A stretch of 64,000 nt of DNA from CAVRIA01 sp963721115 (GCA_963721115.1 CAVRIA010000009.1:223185-287184), one strand, 5' to 3'. Numbered from the stretch's first letter, positions 1 through 8,609 are shown. The notes: generated from the sequence alone by a model not told the origin. Made by a program: numbers and translations.

Positions 1-1428
1 CTCCACGACTCGAGGAAGTGCGCCGCCGGCAGCTGCCAGTGGCAGAGCTCCGAGGTCTCGTCGTCGTAGAGACCGAGACGGATGCGCAGCCCGACCTTGC
101 CCAAGCGCTCGGCGAAGCGCAGGTCCGACGGAGCATCGTAGACCGGATTGCCGCCGAGGAGCAGGAGGACCTCGACCTTTCCCGCCTCCATGTCCTCGGC
201 CAGGTCGGCGAGCGAGGCCGGTTGGGAGGGCTGGGCCGCCACCGGCTCGGTGTACACGACCGTTCGTCCGACGTTACCGAGTCGATCGTTGATGGCGTGC
301 GCCAGGGCGTGCACCTCGGCGGGCTGCCAGTCGCCGGCGATCACGGCGCACGAGCCGCGATGGCGCTCCAGATCTCGCGCCACCGCCTCGATCCAGCGCG
401 CGTGGCGTTCCATCCCCAGCGGAGCGCGAGTGCCCAGGCCGAGCGCGGCGGCCAGGCCGAGGGCCAGCTCCAGCACCTCCTCGGGCCGCAGCGGCAGATG
501 GTGATCGGCGCGCGTCCCGGTGTTCGACGGGCTCACCTCGACGGCGTAGAGCCGACTCATCTCCCGCTGGCTCGCTTCCACCCGGCGGCGGCGGCTGAAG
601 TCGCGCGCGTAGCGCACGCCGGTCGAGCCGCCGAAGATGTCGGCGTCGAGGCTGACGATCACGTCGGCCTGGTCGAGCCGGTAGTGGGTGTCGAAGCTCT
701 CTCCGAAGGCAGAGAGCATGAAGGACCGGGCGTTGTCGCGCCCCACGGGATCGTACTGGTGCCAGCGCGCCTCGGGGAGATCCTTCAGCAGCCGCTCGAG
801 CTGATCGGCGAGGGTGGGCGAGGTGACGCTCTCGGTGAGGATGCGGAATCCCGCGCCGTGCCGCTCGCGTTGCGCGGCCATGACCGTTTGCGCCGCTTCC
901 TCGAAGGCGCTCCACGGCCGGATGTCGCCGACGTTTCTCACCACCTGCGAGCGGTCGGGATCGTAGAGAGAGAGGACGGAGGCCTGGGCGAAGACGTTCG
1001 TGGCGCCGAGGCTCGCCGGGTGGTCGGGGTTGCCCTCGACCTTGGTCGGGCGTCCCAGATGGCTCTCGACGAGGAGGCCGATCGCCGCGCCGCCCATCGG
1101 CATCGCCGTGGCGAAGTAGAGCGGCTGCCCGGGGACGATCTCCTCCGGCTGCTTCACGTAGGGGAAGATCTTCTCCGTCGGCTGCCGCGTGCAGGCGCTC
1201 AGGCCGGCGAGGGCGAACGAGGCACCCATCAGCTTGAGGAACTGGCGGCGCCCCACCGGGTCGATCGAGAGGCGCCTGGGTGGGAAACTCCGCCTCCAGG
1301 TACGACTTGAACTCCTCCGTCTCGGCGAGCTCCTCCAGGCTCCGCCAGTAGGCGCGGCCCTCGCGCCCCGCGAGCTTGTCGCGCAGAGCCGCCAGGTCGA
1401 TCGTCTCCCGCGCCCGCACCGCCGGCAT
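1..1428 (-). CDS. actB: ActB, molybdopterin-oxidoreductase-like subunit of alternative complex III (partial, frameshifted)
   Basis: Large periplasm-facing subunit of the quinol-oxidising alternative complex III. The ATG at 1428 follows a GGAGG site and opens a short helical N-terminus (YWRSLEELAETEEFKSYLEA). One base out of frame, from about 1285, comes the Tat-like signal GRRQFLKLMGASFALAG with SACT after it, then the oxidoreductase body running off the left edge (last residues near CHWQLPAAHFLESW). Both frames match the TAT-variant-translocated ActB family in the right order, so I read one gene with a single-base shift at about 1265-1290. It lies 64 bp downstream of actA on the same strand; actC and later subunits would lie outside the window. 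The shift is probably a sequence error, but real inactivation cannot be excluded. Confidence 0.8.
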
Positions 1429-1492
1429 CGCGTCGCCTCCCTCCGAGATCTCTCTCATCCGCTTGGTCTCGTCGCTCCCGCGCCGCAGGTCT

Positions 1493-2143
1493 TCAGCGGT
1501 GACAGGTCGCACAGTCTTGTCGCTTGACGATGTCGTGAGCCGCGACCAGCTTCTTGCCGAGCGCGAGCTGATCGGCGGGCGGCTCGTACTGCATGTTGAA
1601 CACCTGCTCGCGCGGCCGCACGTAGCGCTCCGGGTGCCGGTGGCAGTTGAGGCACCACTCCATCTGGAGCGACGGCTCCTGCCAGGTCAAGTTCATCTGG
1701 TCGACGCGGCCGTGACAGGTCGCGCAGCCGATTCCCTTGTGCACGTGAATGGCGTGATTGAAGTAGACGAAGTCGGGCAGGTCGTAGACCTTGATCCACT
1801 GGATGGACTCTCCGGTGCGATAGCTCGAGCGCACCGGCTCGAGCGTTGCGCTGTCGGACCAAATCTGCGAGTGGCAGTTCATGCAGATCTGCGTGGGAGG
1901 GATGTTCGCGTAGGATGAGCGCTCGACCGTCGTGTGGCAGTACCGGCAGTCGAGGCCGAGCTGGCCGACGTGATGGCGATGGCTGAACGGCACCGGTTGC
2001 TCGCGCGCGACGTGCGCCCAGGTCACGTAGTCGGAGCGGTTGATCAGCGCCAATCCCCACAACGAGCCGGCGAGGATGAAGACCGCGCCAAAGATGCTCA
2101 CCCGAGAAATGGTGTTCGTTCTTGGGTGGAAAATTTGAGCCAT
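1493..2143 (-). CDS. actA: ActA, pentaheme cytochrome c subunit of alternative complex III
   Basis: 216 residues. An N-terminal hydrophobic segment (about residues 14-35) acts as a signal anchor. Five CxxCH heme-binding motifs follow in order: CRYCH, CMNCH, CATCH, CLNCH and a final CATCH two residues from the C-terminus. This matches the multiheme ActA subunit that relays electrons from quinol on the periplasmic side. The gene directly precedes actB, as in act operons. The class III cytochrome fold is inferred from family knowledge; the heme motifs and membrane anchor are seen directly. Confidence 0.88.
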   Translation of the reverse strand: MAQIFHPRTNTISRVSIFGAVFILAGSLWGLALINRSDYVTWAHVAREQPVPFSHRHHVGQLGLDCRYCHTTVERSSYANIPPTQICMNCHSQIWSDSATLEPVRSSYRTGESIQWIKVYDLPDFVYFNHAIHVHKGIGCATCHGRVDQMNLTWQEPSLQMEWCLNCHRHPERYVRPREQVFNMQYEPPADQLALGKKLVAAHDIVKRQDCATCHR

Positions 2144-2295
2144 GAAACGCGCGCATCATAGCGGGCAACTTCCGCGGCGCGCAATAATCAGCGCTTCTTA
2201 AATCGACTAACGAGGTTGCGCACGATGACTTATCTTCGCTGGCGCCGGCGCGAGCGCTGCGAACCCGCCGCGGCGCGGCGTCGCGTGCCTTCGTC

Positions 2296-3279
2296 ATGAC
2301 CGGCCGCGCGAGCCGCCGTCCGCCCGGACCGCCGGGTGCGCAGGGCAAGCGCCGCGGCCGCGCCGAGCCCTTGCCCGAGACGGCGCCGAAGCACGTGGCG
2401 GACGATCCCGAGGCGCTGCACCGCATCCGCGCCATTCGCGCCAACCCGTCGTACGTCCGCGCCGATTTCGACACCGCCCTGCTGGCGCGCGACGAGCTGC
2501 GCCCGGTGCGCCTGCAGCTCGAGTACCTGAAGACGGAGCTGCTCCTCGAGGAGCACGGGATCCGCTCGACGATCGTCGTCTTCGGCGGCACGCGCATCGC
2601 CGAGCCCGCCGCCGCGAGCCGCCAGCTGGAGGACGCCCGGCGTATGCTCGCCGAACGGCCCGACGACGCGGAGCGGCTTCGCCGCGTCGCGGTGGCCGAG
2701 CGCATCGTGGCGAAGAGCCGTTACTACGACATGGCGCGCGAGTTCGGTCGCCTGGTGAGCACCGCGTGCCAGGTGTCCGCCTCGTGCGAGTTCGTCGTGG
2801 TCACGGGCGGCGGACCGGGCATCATGGAGGCGGCCAACCGCGGCGCCTTCGATTTGCACGCCAAGAGCATCGGGCTGAACATCACCCTGCCCATGGAGCA
2901 GTACCCGAACCCCTACATCACGCCCGATCTGTGCTTCCAGTTCCGCTACTTCGCCCTGCGCAAGATGCACTTCCTGCAGCGCGCCAAGGCACTGGTGGCG
3001 TTTCCCGGCGGATACGGCACGCTCGACGAGCTCTTCGACGCGCTCTGTCTGGTCCAGACGCGCAAGATTCCGGCGCTGCCGATCGTACTCGTCGGCGAGG
3101 GTTTCTGGCGCCGCGCGTTCGACGCCGACTTCCTCGCCGCCGAGGGCGTCATCGCCCCCGAGGACGCCGAGCTGTTCCGCTTCGCCGAGAGCGCCGAGCA
3201 GGCGTGGGAGCGAATCGTCGAGTTCTGGAACGAGGCCGGCGAGGATCTTCTCGGCGCCGAGCCGCCGCTCGGGGAGTGA
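2296..3279 (+). CDS. LOG family (TIGR00730-type) Rossmann-fold protein
   Basis: 327 residues. The C-terminal two thirds carry the LOG / lysine-decarboxylase-like signature: GGGPGIMEAANRGA near residue 175 and PGGYGTLDELFDAL near residue 240, the conserved phosphate and catalytic loop of cytokinin riboside 5'-monophosphate phosphoribohydrolases. The first 30 residues are basic and proline-rich. It is longer than plant-type LOG (about 200 aa) and resembles the long bacterial subgroup, which also acts as a nucleotide 5'-monophosphate nucleosidase. Substrate cannot be told from sequence. It converges with the lipoprotein gene, 22 bp away. Confidence 0.8.
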   Translation: MTGRASRRPPGPPGAQGKRRGRAEPLPETAPKHVADDPEALHRIRAIRANPSYVRADFDTALLARDELRPVRLQLEYLKTELLLEEHGIRSTIVVFGGTRIAEPAAASRQLEDARRMLAERPDDAERLRRVAVAERIVAKSRYYDMAREFGRLVSTACQVSASCEFVVVTGGGPGIMEAANRGAFDLHAKSIGLNITLPMEQYPNPYITPDLCFQFRYFALRKMHFLQRAKALVAFPGGYGTLDELFDALCLVQTRKIPALPIVLVGEGFWRRAFDADFLAAEGVIAPEDAELFRFAESAEQAWERIVEFWNEAGEDLLGAEPPLGE

Positions 3280-3301
3280 GCGCGCCGGGGCCGCCCGCCG
3301 C

Positions 3302-3757
3302 TCAGCGCGCGATCGCCTCGACGTGATAGCGCCGCACCTCCGGCCGGTCCTCGACGATGGCGCGAAAGGTCGCCGTGGTGTCGGGCGCGACGCGCGCGCG
3401 GCTCGCGGCGGCGCGCACGGTGAACACGATCTGATCGGTCTCGTCGAGCGCGTCGATCTTCACGCTGAGGTCCGTGCTGGCGCGCTCGCCGCGATTGATC
3501 AGCGTCCCGACCAGCAGGATGGTCCCCGGCTCGACCCCCGGCTGCTGTTGGAGGTCGAGGATCTCGATGCGCAGCGGCTGGGCCGGCCGCAGCTCTTCCT
3601 CATAATAGATGCCCGGCTCCGGAGTGGGCGGCGGCGGCAGGGGCGCCGGCCGCGGGCGAGCGCAGTCGGCGAGCAGGAGGGCGAGCAGCGAGAGGGCGAC
3701 CGCGCAACGCGGCGGCGCCCGGTTGATTCGCAGTGTTTCGGAGGCGCGGCGGAGCAT
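3302..3757 (-). CDS. Putative lipoprotein with a FxLYD-like domain
   Basis: 151 residues from the ATG at 3757. A basic N-terminus and hydrophobic stretch end in LLALLLADC, a lipobox-like site with an unusual Asp at -1; a PPPP-rich linker follows. The rest looks like a small beta-sandwich (ILLVGTLINRG...VKIDALDETDQIVF...FRAIVEDRPEV), similar to FxLYD-type domains with a conserved NRG turn. Probably anchored in the envelope. No function is assigned. A longer reading from 3862 adds only repeat-derived residues, so I reject it. Confidence 0.6.
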   Translation of the reverse strand: MLRRASETLRINRAPPRCAVALSLLALLLADCARPRPAPLPPPPTPEPGIYYEEELRPAQPLRIEILDLQQQPGVEPGTILLVGTLINRGERASTDLSVKIDALDETDQIVFTVRAAASRARVAPDTTATFRAIVEDRPEVRRYHVEAIAR

Positions 3758-3779
3758 CTGCTTCCCGTGGATTAGATAT

Positions 3780-3895
3780 GAAGGACGGCAAGGACCGCAA
3801 GGACGGCAAGGACACGAGGCGAATTTCGAAAGGAGGAGGGTCTGTGCGGAGCTGGCCGGCATCGAGCGAAGCGCGCACGGGGGCGAATTTCAAAC
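3780..3895. repeat. Short tandem repeat followed by a dispersed intergenic repeat
   Basis: From 3780 to 3816 a 9-base unit (AAGGACGGC/AAGGACCGC) is repeated about four times. From 3817 to 3895 the motif GCGAATTTC occurs twice about 68 bases apart, the second copy preceded by GCGAAGCGCGCACGGGG. The same block recurs twice at 31928-32079. No coding potential is apparent; the stretch separates two minus-strand genes. Confidence 0.6.
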
Positions 3896-4336
3896 AATCG
3901 CCAGGTCGAGGTGGCGGCGCTGGGTGGAGGCGCGTAGCTCGTTCCAGATGCGGCGCTCGAGCTCGCGCGCCGGCGCTCCCTCGAGCGTCTCGACGTGCTC
4001 GTGCAGGCGCACGAGAAGCTGGCGCAGGGCATGGTTCCTCTCGCGCAGCGCGCTCACCTGCAGAGCCGCCGGGGGCGCGACACAGGCCTCGTCCAGGCGC
4101 TCGCGCAGCTCGCCCTTGCCGATGGTGTCGCCGGCGTCGCGGAACAGGTCGAGCAGTGCCGCGTTCTCTTCGACGAGGCGCGCCGCGGCGCGGTCGAACT
4201 CCTGGGCGAGCATCATCAGCAGGCCCGACATCAGCTGGACGGTCTGCGCTCCGTACGGGGTCCGCATCTCGCCGAGGACCTCCATCATCAGGCTGCGGGC
4301 GAGCCCGTTCATCACCGTCGGAACGTCGGGGATCAC
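3890..4336 (-). CDS. Small uncharacterised protein coupled to a phosphotransferase
   Basis: 148 residues from a GTG at 4336 that overlaps the kinase stop codon by four bases (GTGA), so translation is probably coupled. An internal ATG at 4312 is the alternative start. The sequence is all-helical in character with two Glu/Arg-rich segments (REFD-like near residue 45, then HEHVETLEG...RELERRIW near residue 120) and a probable coiled coil. No signal peptide, cysteine pair or catalytic motif is visible. I do not recognise the family. Its position suggests a partner or regulator of the upstream kinase; this is inference. Confidence 0.6.
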   Translation of the reverse strand: MIPDVPTVMNGLARSLMMEVLGEMRTPYGAQTVQLMSGLLMMLAQEFDRAAARLVEENAALLDLFRDAGDTIGKGELRERLDEACVAPPAALQVSALRERNHALRQLLVRLHEHVETLEGAPARELERRIWNELRASTQRRHLDLAIV

Positions 4337-5367
4337 GCCGCCCGCCCCATCGCTTCGAGCAGGAAGCGGTCCTGCGCGTTGATCAGCCAGTACGAGGTGA
4401 AGGCCATCAGCAGGTCGGTGGCGCGGCCGTCCGCGAACTCGCGCGCTCCGGTCAACCAGATCGCCTGCGCCTTGACGCAGCTGAACACGTCCCACCACTG
4501 CAGCGCCTGCGGATCGGCGCGCATGCCGGTGCGCTCCTCCCAGATGTCGATCGCCTCGCCGCGCTCGAGCAGGCCGCTCACCTTGCCGTCCCGGGTCCAC
4601 TGCCACGCCTGCATGAAGGACCAGGCGAGGTCTTCGAGGGGGTCGCCGAAGTGGGCCATCTCCCAGTCGAGAATGCCGGAGATGCCGTCCGGCGTATAGA
4701 GGAAGTTGCCGCTGCGGTAATCGCCGTGCACGACGCCGACCCGCTGCGCCGGCGGCGGAGGATGGCGCCGCAGCCAGCGGATGCCGGCTCGTGCGATGGG
4801 CTGCGGCTCCGTTTCGTTGTCGTCGATGACGCGCTGCCAGTGATGGATCTCCCGCTCCCAGCAGCGCGCGGGAGCGGGGATCTCGGCCACCTCCGCGGCC
4901 GGCATGCCGGCGATCGGCGCGGTCGCGATGTCGCCGAGGATCTCGTACATGCGGCGGCCCAGCCGGGCCCGGTGCGGGTCGTACGATGCGCCGGCCAGGG
5001 TCTGGAAGCTCGATTCGCATCCGTCGATGCGCTCCATCACGAAGAACGGCCGCTCGAGCGGGCCGGGGTCGGTCTCCAGCCAGTAGGCTTTCGGCACGGG
5101 GACGGGGGAAGCCTCGAACGAGCGGTAGAAGGCGAACTCCAGGCGGCGGTCCGAGTCGAGCAGGCTCGAGGGAGGATCGCGCCGCACGATGAAGCCGCGC
5201 CTCACCTCGCGCCCCGCCGCATCGACCCAGGCCGCGTCGACCGACCAGGTCTCGCGCGACGCGCCGCCGGGAATGCGGTACAGGCCGGTCACGCGTACCT
5301 CGCTCGCCTGGTCCAGGCGGCGGGCGAGGTACGCGGCGATGGCGGCTTCCAGGGTCACGGCGCCCAA
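4333..5367 (-). CDS. Aminoglycoside-phosphotransferase-family (APH/ACAD10-like) kinase
   Basis: 344 residues. The kinase-like fold is marked by the catalytic loop VVHGDYRSGNFLY (Brenner motif HGDxxxxN) and the metal-binding segment LDWEMAHFGDP about 20 residues later. These chromosomal APH-like kinases, often near acyl-CoA metabolism genes, usually phosphorylate small hydroxylated metabolites rather than giving drug resistance. The downstream companion overlaps its stop by four bases, and a TetR gene lies 38 bp upstream on the same strand, so the three may form one unit. Confidence 0.78.
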   Translation of the reverse strand: MGAVTLEAAIAAYLARRLDQASEVRVTGLYRIPGGASRETWSVDAAWVDAAGREVRRGFIVRRDPPSSLLDSDRRLEFAFYRSFEASPVPVPKAYWLETDPGPLERPFFVMERIDGCESSFQTLAGASYDPHRARLGRRMYEILGDIATAPIAGMPAAEVAEIPAPARCWEREIHHWQRVIDDNETEPQPIARAGIRWLRRHPPPPAQRVGVVHGDYRSGNFLYTPDGISGILDWEMAHFGDPLEDLAWSFMQAWQWTRDGKVSGLLERGEAIDIWEERTGMRADPQALQWWDVFSCVKAQAIWLTGAREFADGRATDLLMAFTSYWLINAQDRFLLEAMGRAA

Positions 5368-5405
5368 CTTTTAGCCGCGCGCCGGCGATGTTTCCAGCCT
5401 GCGGG

Positions 5406-6080
5406 CTATGAGCGGGCCGCGCGCGGGCGCTGACGGCGCGGGGCGCGGTGCGGGCGTTCGTCCTCGAGCAGCGCCTCGCGCGCGATCTCGATCACCGTGC
5501 TCTTCCAGCCGTCGATGTCCGGCGCCGAGAGGTTCTCGTGCAGGGCCGCCTGGTACGGCCGCGCCGCCAGGCCGTGGTAGAGAATGGCGCCGGTCAGGGC
5601 CAGCTGGAAGTTGAAGCGATCGATCGGGCGGAACTCTCCGGCGCGCTGTCCGGCGCGCAGGAACGAGTCGAGGCGCCGGTAGATGCCGAAGGCCTTGCTG
5701 CGCGTCACCGGCTCCATGGCCTCGGGCCTCTCCATGAGCTCGCGGAAGAGGAGCGAGACCAGCGGCGGATCGCCGGCCACCAGATCGATGTAGCCGAAGA
5801 GGAAGTCCTGCAGGCGCGCGTCGAAGCGCCCCGACCCCTCGAGCTTCTTCGCGACGTCGGTGAGACGGTCGAAGAGGTTGAGCAGGACGGCGTTGTACAG
5901 CGCCTTCTTGCTCGGGAAGTGCTTGAACAGCGAGGGGGCGCGGATGCCGACCTGGCCGGCGATCTCGCGCAGGCCGACGCCCCGGTAACCGTGGCGGGCG
6001 AAGAGGGCCTCGGCGACGCGCAGGACCTGGTCGCGGCGGGCTTCGGGCTCGGGCTTGACTGCCACCTGCGCTTTGGCCAT
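5406..6080 (-). CDS. TetR/AcrR family transcriptional regulator
   Basis: 224 residues. N-terminal helix-turn-helix at about residues 17-62 (RDQVLRVAEALFARHGYRGV ... REIAGQVGIRAPSLFKHF) with the typical TetR SLFKHFPSKKAL end. The C-terminal ligand-binding half is helical and family-specific, ending in a very basic tail. An 18-bp inverted repeat lies 12 bases upstream of the start, inside the predicted promoter, as expected for autorepression. It may also control larC, which is read divergently, or the kinase pair downstream. Confidence 0.88.
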   Translation of the reverse strand: MAKAQVAVKPEPEARRDQVLRVAEALFARHGYRGVGLREIAGQVGIRAPSLFKHFPSKKALYNAVLLNLFDRLTDVAKKLEGSGRFDARLQDFLFGYIDLVAGDPPLVSLLFRELMERPEAMEPVTRSKAFGIYRRLDSFLRAGQRAGEFRPIDRFNFQLALTGAILYHGLAARPYQAALHENLSAPDIDGWKSTVIEIAREALLEDERPHRAPRRQRPRAARS

Positions 6081-6091
6081 GGCTGCGGCGC

Positions 6092-6120
6092 GGCTAACAC
6101 ATGTTAGCCGGGAGTGTCAA
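6092..6120 (-). promoter_or_regulatory. tetR promoter with embedded operator
   Basis: On the minus strand TTGACA (6120-6115) is followed by a 17-base spacer and TTAGCC (6097-6092) as a weak -10. The inverted repeat GGCTAACACATGTTAGCC (6092-6109; 7-bp arms, 4-base centre) fills the end of the spacer and the -10. A repressor bound there would block RNA polymerase, the usual TetR autorepression layout. The promoter assignment is by eye; the palindrome is certain. Confidence 0.6.
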
Positions 6121-6199
6121 TGCGCTCGGATCGCCCTCGGATCGCCCGGCCGAACGGGGCCGCGTTGCAGCGCCACACGGCTTGGACTATGCGGCGTGG

Positions 6200-7387
6200 G
6201 TGAGCGCCGAGCGAATCCTGTACTTCGACGCCTTCTCCGGCGTCAGCGGCGACATGACCGTCGGAGCGCTGCTCTCGCTGGGCGTCGACCTCGCCCGCCT
6301 GCAGGCCGAGCTCGCGGCCCTGCCGCTGAGCGGATACCGGCTGCGCGCCACGCGGTGCGAGGTGAACGGCATCGGCGCCTGCAAGTTCGACGTCGACATC
6401 GACGCGCCTCACGACCACTCCGGACACGAGCACCGCGCCTTTCGCGACATCCGCGCCATGCTCGAGGAGAGCGCGATCCAAGCGGTCGTGCGCGACCGGG
6501 CACTGGCCATCTTCACGCGACTCGCCGAGGCGGAGTCTCGCGTGCACGGCGTGGCCCTCGACGACGTGCGCTTCCACGAGGTGGGCGCGGTGGACTCGAT
6601 CGTCGACGTCGTGGGTACGGCGATCGGGCTGGCGGAGCTCGGCGTCGAACGGTTCTTCGCTTCGTCCCTGCCGCTCGGATCGGGAACCGCGAACAGCGCC
6701 CACGGTGTGATCCCGGTTCCCGCGCCGGCGACCGTCGAGCTGCTGCGCGGGTTCGAGGTTCGTCTGGAGGACGGCGCCGGCGAGCTGGTCACCCCGACCG
6801 GGGCGGCGATCGTCGCCGCCCTGGCGGAGCCCGGCCGGCGGCCGCCGCCGCTGCGTATCGAGGCGGTCGGTTACGGGGCGGGGACGCGCTCGCTCTCCGA
6901 TCGGCCCAACCTCCTGCGGCTGGTGCTCGGCTCGCCGGCGGCCGCCCTGGCGACCGATGCGATGGTGGTGATCGAGACCAACGTCGACGACGCCAACCCG
7001 GAGATCTACGACTACGCGATGGAGCAGCTGTTCGCCGCCGGCGCGCGCGACGTCTGGCTGACCGCCATCCAGATGAAGAAGAACCGGCCGGCGACCCTGG
7101 TGCGCGTCCTCGCCGATCCCGCCGATCGCGACCTGCTGGCGGGGGTGCTGCTGCGCGAGACGTCGGCGATCGGCGTGCGTTTCACGGCGGTGGAGCGGGT
7201 GGCTCTGCCGCGCCAGCAGGTGACGGTGGAGACCGAGTACGGGCCGGTGCGGGTGAAGAAGGCGAGCGCGCCGGACGGGTCGGTCAACCTGGCGCCCGAG
7301 TACGAGGACTGCAGGCGTCTGGCGCGCGAGCGCGGCGTCCCCCTCAAGCACGTCTACCAGGCGGCGCTGGCCGCCGCCCGTGCGTGA
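6200..7387 (+). CDS. larC: LarC, nickel-pincer cofactor (NPN) metal-insertion enzyme
   Basis: 395 residues from a GTG at 6200, just before the conserved LarC N-terminus ILYFDAFSGVSGDMTVGALL. Further LarC hallmarks are RFHEVGAVDSIVDVVG near residue 125, the GSGTANSAHGVIPVPAPAT segment and ETNVDDANPEIYDY in the C-terminal domain. LarC is the CTP-dependent cyclometallase that inserts nickel into the pincer cofactor of lactate racemase-type enzymes. No larA, larB or larE lies in the window. An ATG at 6101 would give 33 extra residues but sits inside the TetR operator and lacks family support. Confidence 0.85.
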   Translation: MSAERILYFDAFSGVSGDMTVGALLSLGVDLARLQAELAALPLSGYRLRATRCEVNGIGACKFDVDIDAPHDHSGHEHRAFRDIRAMLEESAIQAVVRDRALAIFTRLAEAESRVHGVALDDVRFHEVGAVDSIVDVVGTAIGLAELGVERFFASSLPLGSGTANSAHGVIPVPAPATVELLRGFEVRLEDGAGELVTPTGAAIVAALAEPGRRPPPLRIEAVGYGAGTRSLSDRPNLLRLVLGSPAAALATDAMVVIETNVDDANPEIYDYAMEQLFAAGARDVWLTAIQMKKNRPATLVRVLADPADRDLLAGVLLRETSAIGVRFTAVERVALPRQQVTVETEYGPVRVKKASAPDGSVNLAPEYEDCRRLARERGVPLKHVYQAALAAARA

Positions 7388-7430
7388 GCGGTGGTTGCAC
7401 AATGATTCGCTCCATCAGCCGAGCCACCGT

Positions 7431-7449
7431 CATGCCCGTGAAAGCGGGC
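7431..7449. repeat. Single REP-like hairpin between convergent genes
   Basis: CATGCCCGTGAAAGCGGGC forms a GCCCG/CGGGC hairpin, a variant of the GTCATNCCCGCGAAAGCGGG repeats found in many proteobacteria. It sits between convergent larC and bioD and may serve as a transcription barrier. A two-armed version of the same family is at 50277-50356. Confidence 0.55.
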
Positions 7450-7486
7450 CGCATGAGGGAATTCTTGCGCACAGCCCGGTGAGCGG

Positions 7487-8197
7487 TCAGCCGCTCAGCG
7501 CCCCGAGGTCGAGGCGCTCGGAAGCCATCTGCGCCAAACGGCGGCGGTCCGCCTCGCGGCACTCGATCGGGCCGAGCCAGGGGAGCTCTCCGAGCGGAGG
7601 GCCGAGCAGCTCGCGCAGGGACTCGGCGTTGCTCTCGGTTGCCGCGTCGGAGCCGTCGGACAACGCATTGACCACGTAGCCTGCCACCTCGAGGCCGCCG
7701 CGGCGGGCCCAATCGATCGTCAGCTGGGCGTGGTTGAGCGCTCCGAGGCGGTTGCCGACCACGACGAGCAGCGGCAGACCGCATTGCGCCGCCAGATCGG
7801 CGAACGTCTTGCGCCCGGTCAACGGCACCAGCAGGCCGCCCGCTCCCTCCACCAGCGTCACGTCGTGGCGCGAGCAACAGCCGGCGATGATCTCCTCCAG
7901 AAGAACGAGATCGACGCTTCGCCCTTCCCGCCGCGCCGCGACGAAGGGCGCGAGCGGAGCGCGAAACCGGTACGGGCAGATCGTGTCGAGCGCCTCCGTC
8001 GAGGCGGCGAAGTAACGCAGGCGAACGGCGTCCGACGGAACCAGCTCGCCCGCCACGCCTTCTGCGCAGCCGGTCTCGACCGGTTTCGAAACCCCGACGC
8101 GCAGGCCCCGAGCGGCAAGGCCGGCCGCAATTGCACAGCCGACCGTCGTCTTGCCGATGCCCGTATCCGTTCCGGTGATCAGAAAGGAGCGATCCAA
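7487..8197 (-). CDS. bioD: Dethiobiotin synthase
   Basis: 236 residues. The P-loop FLITGTDTGIGKTTVG begins at residue 5, so the start must be within a few codons; the only candidate is the TTG at 8197. VSKPVETGC and VEGAGGLLVPL are the substrate- and Mg-binding BioD motifs. The enzyme closes the ureido ring of dethiobiotin from DAPA, CO2 and ATP. It is the last gene of bioF-bioA-small ORF-bioD. Oddly, the TTG start lies inside the T-tract of a terminator-like hairpin and no ribosome-binding site is visible, which suggests attenuation-like control or inefficient initiation. Confidence 0.88.
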   Translation of the reverse strand: MDRSFLITGTDTGIGKTTVGCAIAAGLAARGLRVGVSKPVETGCAEGVAGELVPSDAVRLRYFAASTEALDTICPYRFRAPLAPFVAARREGRSVDLVLLEEIIAGCCSRHDVTLVEGAGGLLVPLTGRKTFADLAAQCGLPLLVVVGNRLGALNHAQLTIDWARRGGLEVAGYVVNALSDGSDAATESNAESLRELLGPPLGELPWLGPIECREADRRRLAQMASERLDLGALSG

Positions 8198-8226
8198 AAA
8201 AAGAGCCCGCCGTTTCCGACGGGCTC
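8196..8226 (-). terminator. Terminator-like hairpin upstream of bioD
   Basis: On the minus strand GAGCCCG (8226-8220) pairs with CGGGCTC (8209-8203) across a 10-base loop and is followed by seven T (8202-8196). This is a canonical intrinsic terminator placed after the small membrane-protein gene, yet its T-tract overlaps the TTG start of bioD. It could reduce readthrough into bioD. Confidence 0.7.
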
Positions 8227-8290
8227 CCTTAACAGCTCGCGTGAGGGGGGGGAAGGGGGGACTTCGCTCTCGCCGCGAGCTGGATGTCGA

Positions 8291-8452
8291 CTAGGATACG
8301 AGGTGCCAGGCGAAAACGACTGCGGTACCCCAGATGACCAGGCTCAGAAGGGTTCCCGTGAAGAACCCGAGCAACGGCATTCCCGGCAACCGGTCGAATC
8401 CGAGCTCGTCCATCTCATCCATGTCGTCGATGCGTGCAACTCGTGCGCTCAT
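8291..8452 (-). CDS. Small single-pass membrane protein in the biotin operon
   Basis: 53 residues from the ATG at 8452, with GGAG just upstream. An acidic N-terminal half (DDMDEMDELGFDRLPG) leads into one transmembrane helix (about residues 27-50: LLGFFTGTLLSLVIWGTAVV) and a short tail. I do not recognise a family. It lies between bioA and bioD, flanked by a 7-bp hairpin and the terminator, in the same direction as the bio genes. The hydrophobic pattern, start signal and clean stop support a real gene. Confidence 0.55.
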   Translation of the reverse strand: MSARVARIDDMDEMDELGFDRLPGMPLLGFFTGTLLSLVIWGTAVVFAWHLVS

Positions 8453-8592
8453 GTCTCCACTCTCCCATCCACTGGCTTTCCAGATGAAGCAACCCGCGTG
8501 CCGCAACCGAGGATGAATCGCCAGGCGTCGTTGTCCACTGATTCGCCCGCCCGACCTTCGCCAACTTGCGAGATTCGGAGGTCGATTTGTAG

Positions 8593-8609
8593 AAAATCCA
8601 CCGGATTTT
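8593..8609. terminator. Perfect 7-bp hairpin downstream of bioA
   Basis: AAAATCC-ACC-GGATTTT is a perfect inverted repeat with a three-base loop and T/A runs at the ends of both arms. It lies 17 bp past the bioA stop. With GC pairs only at the loop it is a weak bidirectional terminator or an RNA-end element. The rest of 8453-8625 shows nothing else I can support. Confidence 0.45.

Noticed and set aside
6101..6199. Upstream start for larC at 6101
   Set aside because: The ATG lies inside the TetR operator and the added residues do not match LarC.
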